A stretch of DNA of 64,000 nt from Trinickia soli. GTDB lineage: Bacteria > Pseudomonadota > Gammaproteobacteria > Burkholderiales > Burkholderiaceae. The stretch covers positions 124,001 to 188,000 of the forward strand of contig NZ_PNYB01000010.1 of assembly GCF_002879855.1 (NCBI RefSeq), read 5' to 3'. Positions 36,083-45,627 of the stretch are shown here, one piece after another. The notes under the pieces are model-generated. The model was not told the origin of the DNA. It made no database searches and saw nothing but the letters and a program-made list of their open reading frames with translations. A program made the translations under genes and the position numbers. How positions within the stretch are numbered: position 1 is the first letter of the stretch; each line of letters begins with the position of its first letter.

Positions 36083-39000
36083 ATGCCCATTGATCGCCTG
36101 ATCCTCCCGAACACGACCGCCCCCCTCGATTCCCCAAGCGCTTCGGGTGCCCCTGCCAACCCCGATGTGGCAGCCGGGCTGCCGGGTAGCGGCCGCCTCT
36201 CGCCAAGCGGGCCGCTGGCTTTCCTGCCGACATCTCCTTTCCAGGCACGCCATGTACCTCGCGGACGGCATGCCGCCCCGCCGCAGGTCGGCGACAACGA
36301 CGCTCCGGGGATTGCGGCGGACCAACCCATCGCGCGCGGGCCCCGCTTTCAACGCACGCTGGCCCGGATGGTCGAGGAGAGGAGCCTGGACGACAGCTCG
36401 TCGAGCGGCTCGGCTAGCTCGATCGATGATGCAGAGTCGCAGTCGAGCGACGATTTCCTCGTCAAGGCCGATTCGTCGCTTGCAGGACATCCTGATTTTT
36501 GGTCCGGCGGTGCGCGGCGCGCGGGGCGGCGGGAAGCATTGCAGGAATGGGTGGCCCTGTCGAGCATCCCGGCCGATGCGCACGCGCTAGCCGCCGGGGC
36601 GGACGAATTGCGTAAGCAGGCGGAAAGCGCTCATCCGATTTCCGGGGTCACGGACTTCGCGGACCTATTCCAGGGCTTCGCCGCTCATGAGCGGTCCCGG
36701 AAAACCCTCTTCGAATGCGAGGACGCCGGATGCGCGTGGCAGACCGCTGCCGATCAATACCACGCCGCACTCGATGCCGCGCGCAAGGTCGGCCTGCCTC
36801 CGGGGGAGATCGAGCGACTCGACGACGCGGCGGCGCACTGCGACGCTCAAACGCAGCGGCACGCGGTCAAGGCTTGGTTGTTCACCGCCATTATCGAGTA
36901 CAGGCGTAATCGGTATGGCGTCGAACGTGGCGACCTGCGTGCCCTCCAGGCGGTGCTTAGGCCTTTACGCACCGCACTCGAACATTGCGAAAGCGACGCG
37001 CTTCGCGCGCTGCCGCTCGACTCGGCGCCGATCGAGGGCTTCGATCCCGAGCTCCGTGCCATCTCGGACGCGCTAGACCGCCTGTCGGCCGCCGATGCAA
37101 ATCAAACACGGCCGTCGCCCTGGGCGGATCACCGCGACGCCGCCGTCTCGTCGCTCGGTTATGTTCTCAGTGCGCTCCCGCTTGTCTTGCGAGGTGAGCC
37201 GAACCTGCCGGCGTTGCTCGGCACATTGCGCTCGGCGCTCGCTACGCCGATGGCCCATGCTCGCGAGGTGCTCGCGGGGGCCGAAGCGCGCCAAAGCGAT
37301 CCGTCGGACTCGCTCGACCATCTCACCGATAGGTTCGAATCCTGGTACGAGGCTGCTCGTGCCTACGACGACGCGCTTCGCGTGTTCGGCGACTCGACTG
37401 CGTCGTGGCCCGATGCGGCACGGTCGGCGCCCGAGCCGCAGCAGTTGCGCGCGGAGCTGGCCGGATCGCGCGATTCGGCGTTGCTTCGGACGCGCGAGGC
37501 GCTCATCGGCTTGTTCTCGACGATGGCCACGCTGACGCATGGGCCACAGGCAACAGACCCTGCGCCGACCGCCGGAATAGGCGCCCTGACGAGTGCCGAG
37601 CGGTTGATGAACGCCGATCTGCTCTCGCGATGCCAGACGCTGCGCGGCAGGCTGCAGGCGTCGGCGTTCGCGCAGGACGCGGGTGACTTCGATGCTGCCC
37701 GCCTTGCACTGCCTTTTGCGGCGCTGGAGCAATATGTGCAAGCCGTGCAGGGAAGGGACGCGAATCTCCTTGACGCAGCGAATGACGTGCGCAAAGCCGC
37801 GCAGGCTGCCGACAACGCGGCGCCAGCCGCCGGGCGCGCCTGGGGTCCCGCGCTTCGCCAGTTCTCGGCCGGTTGTGCGAGACAGCGTACGCGGCTTGTG
37901 AACAGCGCGTTTCAGATTGCTCATGCCGACTCGGTGAACTGCAGCCTGGAGGCGTCGGCGGCGATGGGGCCAGCGTTGGAATGCGTCTACGGACTGCGTC
38001 AAGCGCTTCCCGTCGTATGGTTCGACCCTTCCCCTGAAGAGCGGGACGCGGCACAGGAAGCCGAAACGGCCGAACGCGCACTGATCGCCAGTTCGCGCGA
38101 GGCGGTGCAGGCTGTGCAAGCGCACATCGCTCGGATGCCTTCGCCCCCTGCAGACGCGAATAGCGCCATTATTGAGAACCACGCCAATCTGCAGTTGAAC
38201 CTGAACGCAATCGCGACGGCGCAGCGCACGGTTGCGGAGTTGATCGAATGCTGCTCGCTGGCACGCCGAACCATTCACGAAGGGCCCACAGCGGGCTGCG
38301 CAGCCAATCTGCGGCACCTCGCCGGCCAAGCGCAACGCGCTGGCGACCAAGCTACGGATGTGCTGGCTTTGGGGCGAAGCAGGCGTCTGACTCAGGGCAT
38401 CGCCGCCGAACGTGCAGAACGCACGTTGCAATTCACCCGGCGCGTGGCGCGGACCGCACGATCCATTCACTACACGCTGGGGGTGCTCGCTGATATTTCG
38501 GAGGGCTACCAACAGGCGCAGAATCTGAGCCGCGAGCCGATACTGGATCCGTTACGCTTCCAACAAGCGGCCGAGCGGCAGACCGGTGTCGTAGACAGCG
38601 CCGCCAGAGACATCGACGCCACGCGCAAACAGTTGATTGCGTCGGTCGGTACCCAGCACCCCAGCGAGCAGGCTGCGATGATCGCTGCGCAGGACATCGA
38701 AGAGATTCAGTCGTTCACACTCGGTCTCGAGTGGCGTTATGTTGCGGACTTCGATTCGGCAAAGCGTCAATGGTTGCGTGCAACCGTGCGCGCCCTCGCG
38801 GCTCGACTCGCGGGGCCGCCCGACGCGGTACCTCCCGCTGCTGACGCGATGCTCGATCTGATCGAACAGCATCTCGCGGCCGGCACGAAGATTCTTATCG
38901 CGGCGAGCCGGGTCGATCGGAGCGAACGGATCACCAACGCCATACGCGAAAACAACGAGATCAGACGCGAGACGCAGGACTGCCGCGAGCAGTTGAAACG

Positions 39001-39097
39001 CCTTCCGGTGCGCACGCGCGTTGCCGTTGGTGCCGGTCCGTCCCGGCCCGAAAAGCGCAACGATAAGAAAGCGAGCGGCAAGGCAAAGCGCCGGTGA
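36083..39097 (+). CDS. Large helical candidate T3 effector sharing a domain with the PPR protein
   Basis: A 1004-aa protein of no recognised family. Residues 1-115 are Pro/Ser/Gly-rich with a SSSSGSASS run, like a secretion region. About 119-375 aligns with about 101-366 of the PPR protein: SSDDFLVKAD vs SSDEFSVRVE, QYHAALDAARKVGLPP vs HFHAAAAASRKLALPP, LEHCESDALRALPLDSAPI vs LAHCTTDRFRELPLTQAPI. About 376-990 is Ala-rich, strongly helical and probably coiled-coil or spectrin-like; the last residues are basic (RPEKRNDKKASGKAKRR), which could target nucleus or membrane. No catalytic motif is visible. The hrp-type promoter and layout make it a strong effector candidate; activity unknown. Confidence 0.75.
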   Translation: MPIDRLILPNTTAPLDSPSASGAPANPDVAAGLPGSGRLSPSGPLAFLPTSPFQARHVPRGRHAAPPQVGDNDAPGIAADQPIARGPRFQRTLARMVEERSLDDSSSSGSASSIDDAESQSSDDFLVKADSSLAGHPDFWSGGARRAGRREALQEWVALSSIPADAHALAAGADELRKQAESAHPISGVTDFADLFQGFAAHERSRKTLFECEDAGCAWQTAADQYHAALDAARKVGLPPGEIERLDDAAAHCDAQTQRHAVKAWLFTAIIEYRRNRYGVERGDLRALQAVLRPLRTALEHCESDALRALPLDSAPIEGFDPELRAISDALDRLSAADANQTRPSPWADHRDAAVSSLGYVLSALPLVLRGEPNLPALLGTLRSALATPMAHAREVLAGAEARQSDPSDSLDHLTDRFESWYEAARAYDDALRVFGDSTASWPDAARSAPEPQQLRAELAGSRDSALLRTREALIGLFSTMATLTHGPQATDPAPTAGIGALTSAERLMNADLLSRCQTLRGRLQASAFAQDAGDFDAARLALPFAALEQYVQAVQGRDANLLDAANDVRKAAQAADNAAPAAGRAWGPALRQFSAGCARQRTRLVNSAFQIAHADSVNCSLEASAAMGPALECVYGLRQALPVVWFDPSPEERDAAQEAETAERALIASSREAVQAVQAHIARMPSPPADANSAIIENHANLQLNLNAIATAQRTVAELIECCSLARRTIHEGPTAGCAANLRHLAGQAQRAGDQATDVLALGRSRRLTQGIAAERAERTLQFTRRVARTARSIHYTLGVLADISEGYQQAQNLSREPILDPLRFQQAAERQTGVVDSAARDIDATRKQLIASVGTQHPSEQAAMIAAQDIEEIQSFTLGLEWRYVADFDSAKRQWLRATVRALAARLAGPPDAVPPAADAMLDLIEQHLAAGTKILIAASRVDRSERITNAIRENNEIRRETQDCREQLKRLPVRTRVAVGAGPSRPEKRNDKKASGKAKRR

Positions 39098-39281
39098 AGC
39101 GGGGCTTCGCCGTGTCCCGACGCGCATGGACGGGATGCGTCAGCATTAGCTGGCTGCGCAACCATGTTGCGCGATATGCGCAATTGAGCCGCAACTTCTT
39201 CCTGCGACGATCAAGTAGCTTGTGAAGGAGGAATACTTCTCGACAACGCTCGTGCAGCCCGGCGATGACCCGCCCGCGCGC

Positions 39282-39342
39282 TTCGCATCTGAATACATCG
39301 CTTCGCTGCATTCGAACCGCTTGCCTGCTGGAGTCTTAATCT
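39282..39342 (+). promoter_or_regulatory. hrp_II/PIP-type promoter for the pectate-lyase gene
   Basis: TTCG (39282-39285), 16 bp, TTCG (39302-39305), 31 bp, then TAATCT (39337-39342). It lies inside the longest possible reading frame (open from 39222), showing that the true start is the downstream ATG at 39402. Confidence 0.87.
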
Positions 39343-39401
39343 GCCTCTCGTTGGGGGCGCCCTTCTCCGTGGCCCCGCCGTCCACCCTGCCGGAGCGCGT
39401 G

Positions 39402-40829
39402 ATGACAACAGTCAATTCGACTACTTTTCCCGACCTATTTCCATCGCCGGGTTCGCCGCAGTTCAATTCGACGGTCCAACAACAATTGGCGTCACTCGAG
39501 CGCGATTTCGAACAACAGCTGGGGAGTCTCCGTCAGGATGTGGCGAATCTGATCAAGCAGCAGAACGGAACGAGCAAGCGCTCGCCTGGCCATCATCATG
39601 GCAAGCAGCTTCGGCACGATTCGGTCAGCACGCCCTCGCCGAATCATTCGAATCACCCGGCTCCCGATCCTTATCAGCAGCACGAACAGCCACCGTCCGG
39701 CAAGCCGGCGACAGATCCCTCGGTCGGCGGTACCTCCCCTTCCACGGGAAGCGGGGCCAACCATTCACGAGAGACGCTGTCCGCCGGACACGGATGGGGC
39801 GCGCAAAACGGCGGCGTGACGGGCGGCTCGAAGGCCGACGCTTCGCACGTCTATACCGTGACGAACCGTGAGCAACTTGTCCAGGCGCTCGGCGGAAGCA
39901 ATGCGACGAACGGGTCGAATTCGACGCCCAAGATCATCCTGATCATGGGCAACATCGATCTGAACAAGGACAGCAACGGCAAGGAGCTTACCCGGCGCGA
40001 TTTCGCCAGCGAGAAGGACCAACTGAATCACGACATGATCAATGTCGGCCCGAACACGACGATCATCGGTGTGGGCAAGGATGCCGGAATCTCCGGCGGC
40101 GGCTTCAATGTCAGCAATTCGCACAACATCATCATCCGCAATCTGACGATGAGTTCGCCTTACGACTTTTTCCCGGGCAAGGACGCACAAGGGAATCCGC
40201 ACGGGCGCGTCTACAGCATCGAAGCCAAAGGTACCCAGAACCTCTGGGTCGATCACAACACGTTCAAGGACGGCGCCACACCTTCCGGTGCAATCAGCGG
40301 CGATCAGATCGACTTCACGGACGGGGCCAACTACGCCACCTTCTCCTATAACCAGTTTCTGAGCCATAACAAGTCGATCCTCATCGGCTCGAGCGACGGC
40401 ATGACGAGCGACAAGGGCAAGCTCAACGTCACGATCGACCACAATCTCTTCTCGGGCCTCTCGCAGCGCGACCCGCGCGTGCGGTTCGGCAACGTCGAAG
40501 TCGCCAACAATCTCTATCAGGATAGTTCGACGCAGTCCAACCGCTTCCAGTACAACTTTGGCATCGGCGTCGATGCGAACGTGACGTCGCAAAACAACGC
40601 GTTCGAAACGAATGGCATCAGCGAGCAACAGCTGGTCAAACGCTTCGGATCGTCCGGCCACCTGACCGATACCGGTTCGCTCGTCAACGGCAAACCGGTC
40701 AACCTCTCGTCGTCCCCGACGGGTTCGGGGCCGGGAGCAGGCGGTATCGGGCACCTCGATCCAACGAATCAGGTCGCATCGATCGTGCTGTCCGATGCGG
40801 GCGCGGGCAGAATCGGGCAGGGAGAGTGA
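39402..40829 (+). CDS. HrpW-like type III-secreted pectate lyase (PL1 family)
   Basis: A 475-aa protein. It starts at ATG 39402 (MTTVNSTTFPDLF) with GGAG eight bases upstream and the hrp promoter 60 bp ahead. Residues 1-140 are Ser/Asn/Gly/Pro-rich with HHHGKQ and no Sec signal peptide, like the harpin half of HrpW. About 150-425 is a parallel beta-helix pectate lyase: NTTIIGVG, NLWVDHNTF with the Ca-binding region SGDQIDFTDGANY, and VTIDHNLFSG leading into RDPRVRFG with the catalytic Arg. It would bind or cleave pectate in the plant wall and assist T3 translocation. The absence of a Sec signal separates it from ordinary soft-rot pectate lyases. Confidence 0.9.
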   Translation: MTTVNSTTFPDLFPSPGSPQFNSTVQQQLASLERDFEQQLGSLRQDVANLIKQQNGTSKRSPGHHHGKQLRHDSVSTPSPNHSNHPAPDPYQQHEQPPSGKPATDPSVGGTSPSTGSGANHSRETLSAGHGWGAQNGGVTGGSKADASHVYTVTNREQLVQALGGSNATNGSNSTPKIILIMGNIDLNKDSNGKELTRRDFASEKDQLNHDMINVGPNTTIIGVGKDAGISGGGFNVSNSHNIIIRNLTMSSPYDFFPGKDAQGNPHGRVYSIEAKGTQNLWVDHNTFKDGATPSGAISGDQIDFTDGANYATFSYNQFLSHNKSILIGSSDGMTSDKGKLNVTIDHNLFSGLSQRDPRVRFGNVEVANNLYQDSSTQSNRFQYNFGIGVDANVTSQNNAFETNGISEQQLVKRFGSSGHLTDTGSLVNGKPVNLSSSPTGSGPGAGGIGHLDPTNQVASIVLSDAGAGRIGQGE

Positions 40830-40934
40830 TGCAGTGCGGGCGGGCCGGCAGCGCCGCCGATCGACTGATGCGTTGAATTGTAGGCGCGTGCCGTCCGCAT
40901 GCCCGCATGCGACTGAGGGGGTCGCATACCTGCT

Positions 40935-42647
40935 CTAATCAGGGACCCTCTCCATTCCGGTTTCCAGCCGAAGCGCGCTCGCGACTTCGGCGACGACGGA
41001 GTCCCAGTCACCTGCGCTGGGCTGACGGAAGATCCGCATCACACCCGGATACCACGGCGAGTCACGTCGCTCACGAAACCATCGCCAGCAGGTGTCGTGG
41101 CGATTGAGCAGCCACACCGGTTTGCCCATCGCCCCGACCAGATGCGCGGTCGACGTGTCGACGGCGATCACCAGATCCAGATGCTCGACAAGCGCAGCCG
41201 TGTCCGCAAAATCGCCGATCCCGTCCGTCATGTCGATGACGTGTCGCGCGAGTGGGCTGGCTGTGAGCTGTGCCACTGCCGCTTCGCCTTTTTGCAGGCT
41301 ATAGAAGTCGATGCCAGGCAATTCGAACAGTGGAGCGAAACGGGAGAACGGCATGCTGCGCCGCTTGTCCATCGCGCGCGAGGTCGCAATACCCAGCCTC
41401 GGGTTGCCGGCCCACACGAGTCCGACGCGCAGCCGCTGCTTCGCTTGCACGAACTGCTGTCCCCAGTGCGCAACCAGTTGCGAGTCTGCGGCAATATAGG
41501 GCAATCGTGCGGGGATGGAGTCACTCGACGTCCCGAGCGCGAGGGGCAAACTCATCAGCGGGCAATGAAAGTCGAATGGGGGATGCGGTTCGCCCTGTAC
41601 CAATAACTGGTCAACGCCGTCCAGATTCGACAATAAGCGGCGCAGTTCGGGCTGCACTTCGAGCACTACCTTCGCCCCGCGCGCGGCGACGAGCGCGGCA
41701 TAGCGGCAAAACTGCAGCGTGTCGCCGAGCCCGCCCTCCGCATGAAGCAGGATCGTTTTGCCGAGCAACGACTGGTGTCCGAGCCAGAGGGGTTTTTCAA
41801 GTTGCGGTTGCTTTCCCTGTGCGTAAGTGCCGGTGCGCCATCGCCACTCGTATTTTTCCCAGCCTTTGGCGTAGTCGCCGACCAACAGGCGGCACAAGCT
41901 CTCGTTCCAGTGTGCATCCGCATAGTCGGTCGCGAGTCGTTGCGCCCACTCATAACTCTGCAGCGCTTCATCGTAGCGTCCGAGGCCCTCAAGGGCATTG
42001 CCTCGGTTGTTATACGCTTCCGCGTAGTCCGGCTTCAGTCGCAGGGCATGGTCGAAGCTGGCGAGCGCCTCGTCGTAGCGACGCAAGTCGCCCAGCGCAT
42101 TGCCACGGTTATTGAACGCCTCAGCGCAGTCGGGCCTGATCGCTATCGCCTCGTCGAAACTCGCAAGTGCGTCGCGATGACGTCCGGTCGCACGAAGAAC
42201 GGTACCGCGGTTGAACCATGCTTCGAAAAAGCGGGGATGGACCGCTAGCGCGTCATCGTATGCGGCGATCTCCTCGTCGAAGCGCCCCAGTTCCCGTAAT
42301 GCAACGCCGATGTTGAAGTGCGTGACGGCTTGATTCCCGTTCGATCGAGCGGCTCTTCGCAACGCGTCGAGAGCACCTTCGTAGTCGCGTTCGTGGAATG
42401 CAATCGTCGCCAGAAGAGTAAGCGCATCGGCACGAGTCGGGTCGGCGGCGAAAATTTCACTGCACATTGACTTCGCCTGTGCCGACTTACCTTGCGCGCA
42501 TAGCGCACCCGCGTATCTGAGCGTTCGTTCGGAATCGATGCAGGCGGTATCGGCCGAATTTTCGTAGGTATCGGTTATGGGCATATCGCTAATCGATTTA
42601 TTTTTGGGATCCGTCCGCGAAGATGCTTCTTCGAGCGATGGCGACAT
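40935..42647 (-). CDS. TPR protein with GT9-like glycosyltransferase C-terminus, hrp-type promoter
   Basis: A 570-aa protein. About residues 45-270 hold six or seven tetratricopeptide repeats (AEAYNNRGNALEGLGRYDEA). About 280-560 resemble the GT-B-fold domain found behind TPRs in many proteobacteria, with AEGGLGDTLQFCRYAALV, VGLVWAGNP and AVDTSTAHLVGAMGKPVWLL, the nucleotide-sugar region of GT9 heptosyltransferase-like enzymes. The Met 21 codons in (MPITDTYENS, 42584) is an alternative start. Such proteins are normally cytoplasmic and of unknown role. What is odd here is the perfect hrp-type promoter 100 bp upstream (42753-42814), which makes it a candidate secreted glycosyltransferase or a T3SS-co-regulated modifier. 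Confidence 0.82.
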   Translation of the reverse strand: MSPSLEEASSRTDPKNKSISDMPITDTYENSADTACIDSERTLRYAGALCAQGKSAQAKSMCSEIFAADPTRADALTLLATIAFHERDYEGALDALRRAARSNGNQAVTHFNIGVALRELGRFDEEIAAYDDALAVHPRFFEAWFNRGTVLRATGRHRDALASFDEAIAIRPDCAEAFNNRGNALGDLRRYDEALASFDHALRLKPDYAEAYNNRGNALEGLGRYDEALQSYEWAQRLATDYADAHWNESLCRLLVGDYAKGWEKYEWRWRTGTYAQGKQPQLEKPLWLGHQSLLGKTILLHAEGGLGDTLQFCRYAALVAARGAKVVLEVQPELRRLLSNLDGVDQLLVQGEPHPPFDFHCPLMSLPLALGTSSDSIPARLPYIAADSQLVAHWGQQFVQAKQRLRVGLVWAGNPRLGIATSRAMDKRRSMPFSRFAPLFELPGIDFYSLQKGEAAVAQLTASPLARHVIDMTDGIGDFADTAALVEHLDLVIAVDTSTAHLVGAMGKPVWLLNRHDTCWRWFRERRDSPWYPGVMRIFRQPSAGDWDSVVAEVASALRLETGMERVPD

Positions 42648-42752
42648 TGGCGCGACAGCGCTGCGCGACAGCTATGGCTGAGAGTGGGTCATCTTTCTTG
42701 TGCAGGGCGACCAGCATGATCGCGCCGCACCGCGCGTCTTGCACTTGGCAAG

Positions 42753-42814
42753 ACGATATTGGAACCGTAGGGCGTCAGTTGTCAGTCCGGCGAACATTGG
42801 CTCGACAATGCGAA
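42753..42814 (-). promoter_or_regulatory. hrp_II/PIP-type promoter for the TPR-glycosyltransferase-like gene
   Basis: Minus-strand TTCG (42811-42814), 16 bp, TTCG (42791-42794), 32 bp, then TATCGT (42753-42758). Perfect geometry; the first start codon is about 100 bp further on. Confidence 0.82.
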
Positions 42815-42941
42815 GGGGCGTGCATCACATGTCGCATTGCCGCGCACCGACGCCCTATCGTTGTCGCCACATGGAGGCACGCGCGCGGCAATCAATATGA
42901 CCGGTAGCGTAGCCGCGCTCGATCGCCAAGTTCGCCGCCGC

Positions 42942-43685
42942 CTACCCTTCGTCCTTCGCCTCCGGCGAATCGCTCGAAGCCTCGCCTTCCACGGCAGCCT
43001 TGCCGGTGCTCGCGTCACGGGTTCTCAAGTGCGCCATTTGCTCGGCCAGGTCTTGCGGCCGCGCATGCCGCTCAGGCCGCACGTTCCAATCGAACACCGT
43101 GCGCGCCACGTGCGCATGACCATGAACGCAGTTGCTTTCCTGCGCACCGCTCGTTTCGTAGGTGGGAAAGATCGGCCGTCGCTGCACCTCTTTCATTCGC
43201 GAGATCTGCTCCTCGGTCATCTCACCATGGTCGATCACGCGAGTCACCTTGGCATCATCGATAACCTTGTCGTCGCCGGCATTGATCGCCGCGCCTTTGA
43301 GCGCATTGACGCGAAACGGCTTGCCGTCGGGCAGCGTGCCGCTCACCTGCAATCGCTCGGGACGAGGCGCCAGCGCATCGGTACGGCGGGCATGGCCAAT
43401 CGCCGGCGCCAATTGCGGCTCGCGTCTGCGTTCGGATTCGGAGGGCTGGTATTGGATGTGGCCCGGGTCCTGGACCTTGCCGTCATCGGTGACCTTCGTG
43501 TCAGCGACGACGGTATGGACACGGCGGCGGCCGCGCAGCGGCTCCAACATCGACGAACCTGCGCTCGGACTCGACGACCTCGGTTGCTCCCGATTCTCCC
43601 CCGGTCTCGGGTTCCGGATCCTGCCCTCTGTTGTAGCCAGCACTGCCAACGCCGGCATGGCGCGTCCTACCCCTCGGCTTTGCAT
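42942..43685 (-). CDS. Hypothetical protein, unrecognised
   Basis: A 247-aa frame with polar, Arg/Pro/Ser-rich N-terminal 60 residues and a C-terminal half with natural-looking composition (DKVIDDAKVTRVIDHGEMTE, NCVHGHAHVARTVFDW, ARPQDLAEQMAHLRTRD). A Cys/His cluster (CVHGHAH) might bind metal or be catalytic. No family is recognised. The N-terminus is uncertain: another frame upstream (MTCSTSEDPDAKP, from 43713) is also open for 70 codons, so a frameshift or different start is possible. No hrp-type box was found. It sits between the TPR gene's promoter and the MFS terminator. Confidence 0.5.
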   Translation of the reverse strand: MQSRGVGRAMPALAVLATTEGRIRNPRPGENREQPRSSSPSAGSSMLEPLRGRRRVHTVVADTKVTDDGKVQDPGHIQYQPSESERRREPQLAPAIGHARRTDALAPRPERLQVSGTLPDGKPFRVNALKGAAINAGDDKVIDDAKVTRVIDHGEMTEEQISRMKEVQRRPIFPTYETSGAQESNCVHGHAHVARTVFDWNVRPERHARPQDLAEQMAHLRTRDASTGKAAVEGEASSDSPEAKDEG

Positions 43686-43863
43686 CCGGATCCTCGCTCG
43701 TCGAACATGTCATGCACGAATATCGCTTCGAGTGGCCGTTTGCAAAAGCACCGATGCGAAACAGCGATTCAATTTACGCATCAGCTTCGTCACGCGGACC
43801 GCTTCCTGAACGCCACACTCACCGATGCCCGACGAAGCGCGCCATTATGCAAGCGGCGCGCAA

Positions 43864-43898
43864 ATAAAAACGTCGCGGTCGTGTAATCGACCGCGACG
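43864..43898 (-). terminator. Rho-independent terminator of the MFS gene
   Basis: A perfect 11-bp stem CGTCGCGGTCG/CGACCGCGACG with a 6-base loop at 43871-43898, followed on the minus strand by a T-rich run (complement of AATAAAAA). It lies 64 bp past the MFS stop. Confidence 0.85.
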
Positions 43899-43961
43899 AA
43901 TTCAAGCCCTGCAACGACACGCTAGGACACCTGGGCACAGCCAAGTGCCAAGCGAGGTCGT

Positions 43962-45251
43962 TCAATCCTCCAGTTGCGCCCCACGCGTCTCGGGAAGGAT
44001 CAGTGCGGCGAGCATCACGAGGCCATAAGCCGACGCCGCGAACACGCTGATCGCCGCGCCGAGCGTCATCGTCTTGGAGACGACCCCGATGAAGAACGGG
44101 AACGTGGCACCGACCGCACGGCCGAAGTTGTAGCAGAAACCAGCGCCGCTGCCGCGCACCCGCGTCGGGAACAACTCCGTCAGATACGCACCCATGCCGG
44201 CGAAGATGCCCGAGGCGCAAAAGCCGAGCGGGAAGCCAAGCGCCAGCAGCAGGCCGTTGCTCATAGGCATGCGGGTGTAGACAAAGGCGATCGCCATCGA
44301 AGCCATGGCATAGCCGATCAGCGTCAGGCGCCGGCCGATGCGGTCGTTCAGCGCAGCGCTCGTCAGATAGCCGATGTACGAACCGACGATAATCACCGAC
44401 AGATAGCCGCCCGTGCCGACCACGCTCAAATGCTGCGACGTCTTCAGCCACGTCGGCATCCAGATGGTGATCGCATAGTAGCCGCCTTGAGCGCCCGTCG
44501 TCAGAATCGCCGCACGCAGGGTCGTGGACCCATACTTGCTGAAGATCTGAAGGAACGAGCTATGTTCGCCGGAATTCGCTTCGCGTGCCTTCTGGCGTGC
44601 GTGGACTTCAGGCTCTTGAACCATCCGGCGCAGCGGAATCACGAACAGCGCGGGCAGCAAGCCGATCGCGAACAGCGCACGCCAAGCCAGCTCACCAGGC
44701 AGCAGCGAGAAGACGACCGTATAGAGCAGCGCCGAGATGCCCCAGCCGAGCGCCCAGCCCGCCTGCACGGTGCCGACCGCCTTGCCGCGATCGCCCGCGG
44801 CAATTGCCTCGCCGATCAGCACGGCACCCGCCGTCCATTCGCCGCCGAAGCCCAGGCCCATCAAGCCGCGCGCCCAGAGCAACTGATCGTAGCTCTGCGC
44901 AAGTGCGCAAAGGAACGTGAAGACCGAGAACCAGACGATCGTGACCTGCAACGTCTTTACACGGCCGATGCGGTCCGACAAGATGCCCGCCACCCAGCCG
45001 CCGAGCGCGGAGGACAGCAGCGTCACAGTGCCGACAAGCCCCGCGTCGGCCCGCGAAATACCCCAAGTTGCCATGATCGCCGGAATGACGAACGCGAGGA
45101 ACATCGTGTCCATCGCGTCCAATGCATAGCCGATCTTGCAACTCCAAAACGCGCGCCGCGCGCTCGCACTCGCACGGCGATACCAGCCGAACGGCCCATC
45201 GGCCGCTGCTGCTTGCTGCGCGTCCCCCGCGTATTGTGCTTTTGTGGTCAT
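43962..45251 (-). CDS. MFS metabolite:H+ symporter
   Basis: A 429-aa, 12-helix transporter of the aromatic-acid/sialate-type metabolite:H+ symporter group. The N-terminal half has DAMDTMFLAFVIPAI, SDRIGRVKTLQ between helices 2 and 3, and GLGFGGEWTAGAVLIGE. The second half has NDRIGRRLTLIGY and ELFPTRVRGSGAGFCYNFGR. It starts after CTGGAGAC. It is transcribed divergently from the 5-oxoprolinase gene across a 376-bp AT-rich spacer, so its substrate is probably 5-oxoproline (pyroglutamate) or a related cyclic amide; that is an inference from context. Confidence 0.92.
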   Translation of the reverse strand: MTTKAQYAGDAQQAAAADGPFGWYRRASASARRAFWSCKIGYALDAMDTMFLAFVIPAIMATWGISRADAGLVGTVTLLSSALGGWVAGILSDRIGRVKTLQVTIVWFSVFTFLCALAQSYDQLLWARGLMGLGFGGEWTAGAVLIGEAIAAGDRGKAVGTVQAGWALGWGISALLYTVVFSLLPGELAWRALFAIGLLPALFVIPLRRMVQEPEVHARQKAREANSGEHSSFLQIFSKYGSTTLRAAILTTGAQGGYYAITIWMPTWLKTSQHLSVVGTGGYLSVIIVGSYIGYLTSAALNDRIGRRLTLIGYAMASMAIAFVYTRMPMSNGLLLALGFPLGFCASGIFAGMGAYLTELFPTRVRGSGAGFCYNFGRAVGATFPFFIGVVSKTMTLGAAISVFAASAYGLVMLAALILPETRGAQLED

Positions 45252-45627
45252 AGCTAGTCTCCAGGTGGATCGTGTGTGAAAGCGTTACCGGCCGCCCTAG
45301 CCCAGATGCTGGCGACCGAATCGGAGTTTTCCTTCAAGGTTGGAAACGATACTAAGTCGTCTAAATTTCACGCGCCAGCGAGGATTTGCAGCCGTCAGTG
45401 TCAATATTTCCTTAACAGAAATGTCAGGGTTATCCCACCCCTATCGTCTCTGCCCCCGTTTGATCCCCTTGCGCTATGAGATCTCAGAATTGCTCATAAA
45501 AATTTCTTGTAGCCGTCATCTAAATTTCTTCCTCGACACCAATTCGACCGCGCTTCGATAATCCGCTCCACTTGCCCATGGACCGTCTCGTTCCGGACCA
45601 TGCCCGTATGTCCATTTGAGGAGACCG
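45252..45627. promoter_or_regulatory. Divergent promoter region between MFS and 5-oxoprolinase genes
   Basis: 376 bp, clearly AT-rich between about 45330 and 45540 in contrast to its flanks, with no gene. Given the LysR gene behind oplAH, this is the likely LysR target. I cannot single out one T-N11-A box with confidence. Confidence 0.5.

Noticed and set aside
42837-43886. 349-codon plus-strand frame opposite the hypothetical protein
   Set aside because: The minus-strand 247-aa frame has more natural composition; confidence in either is limited.
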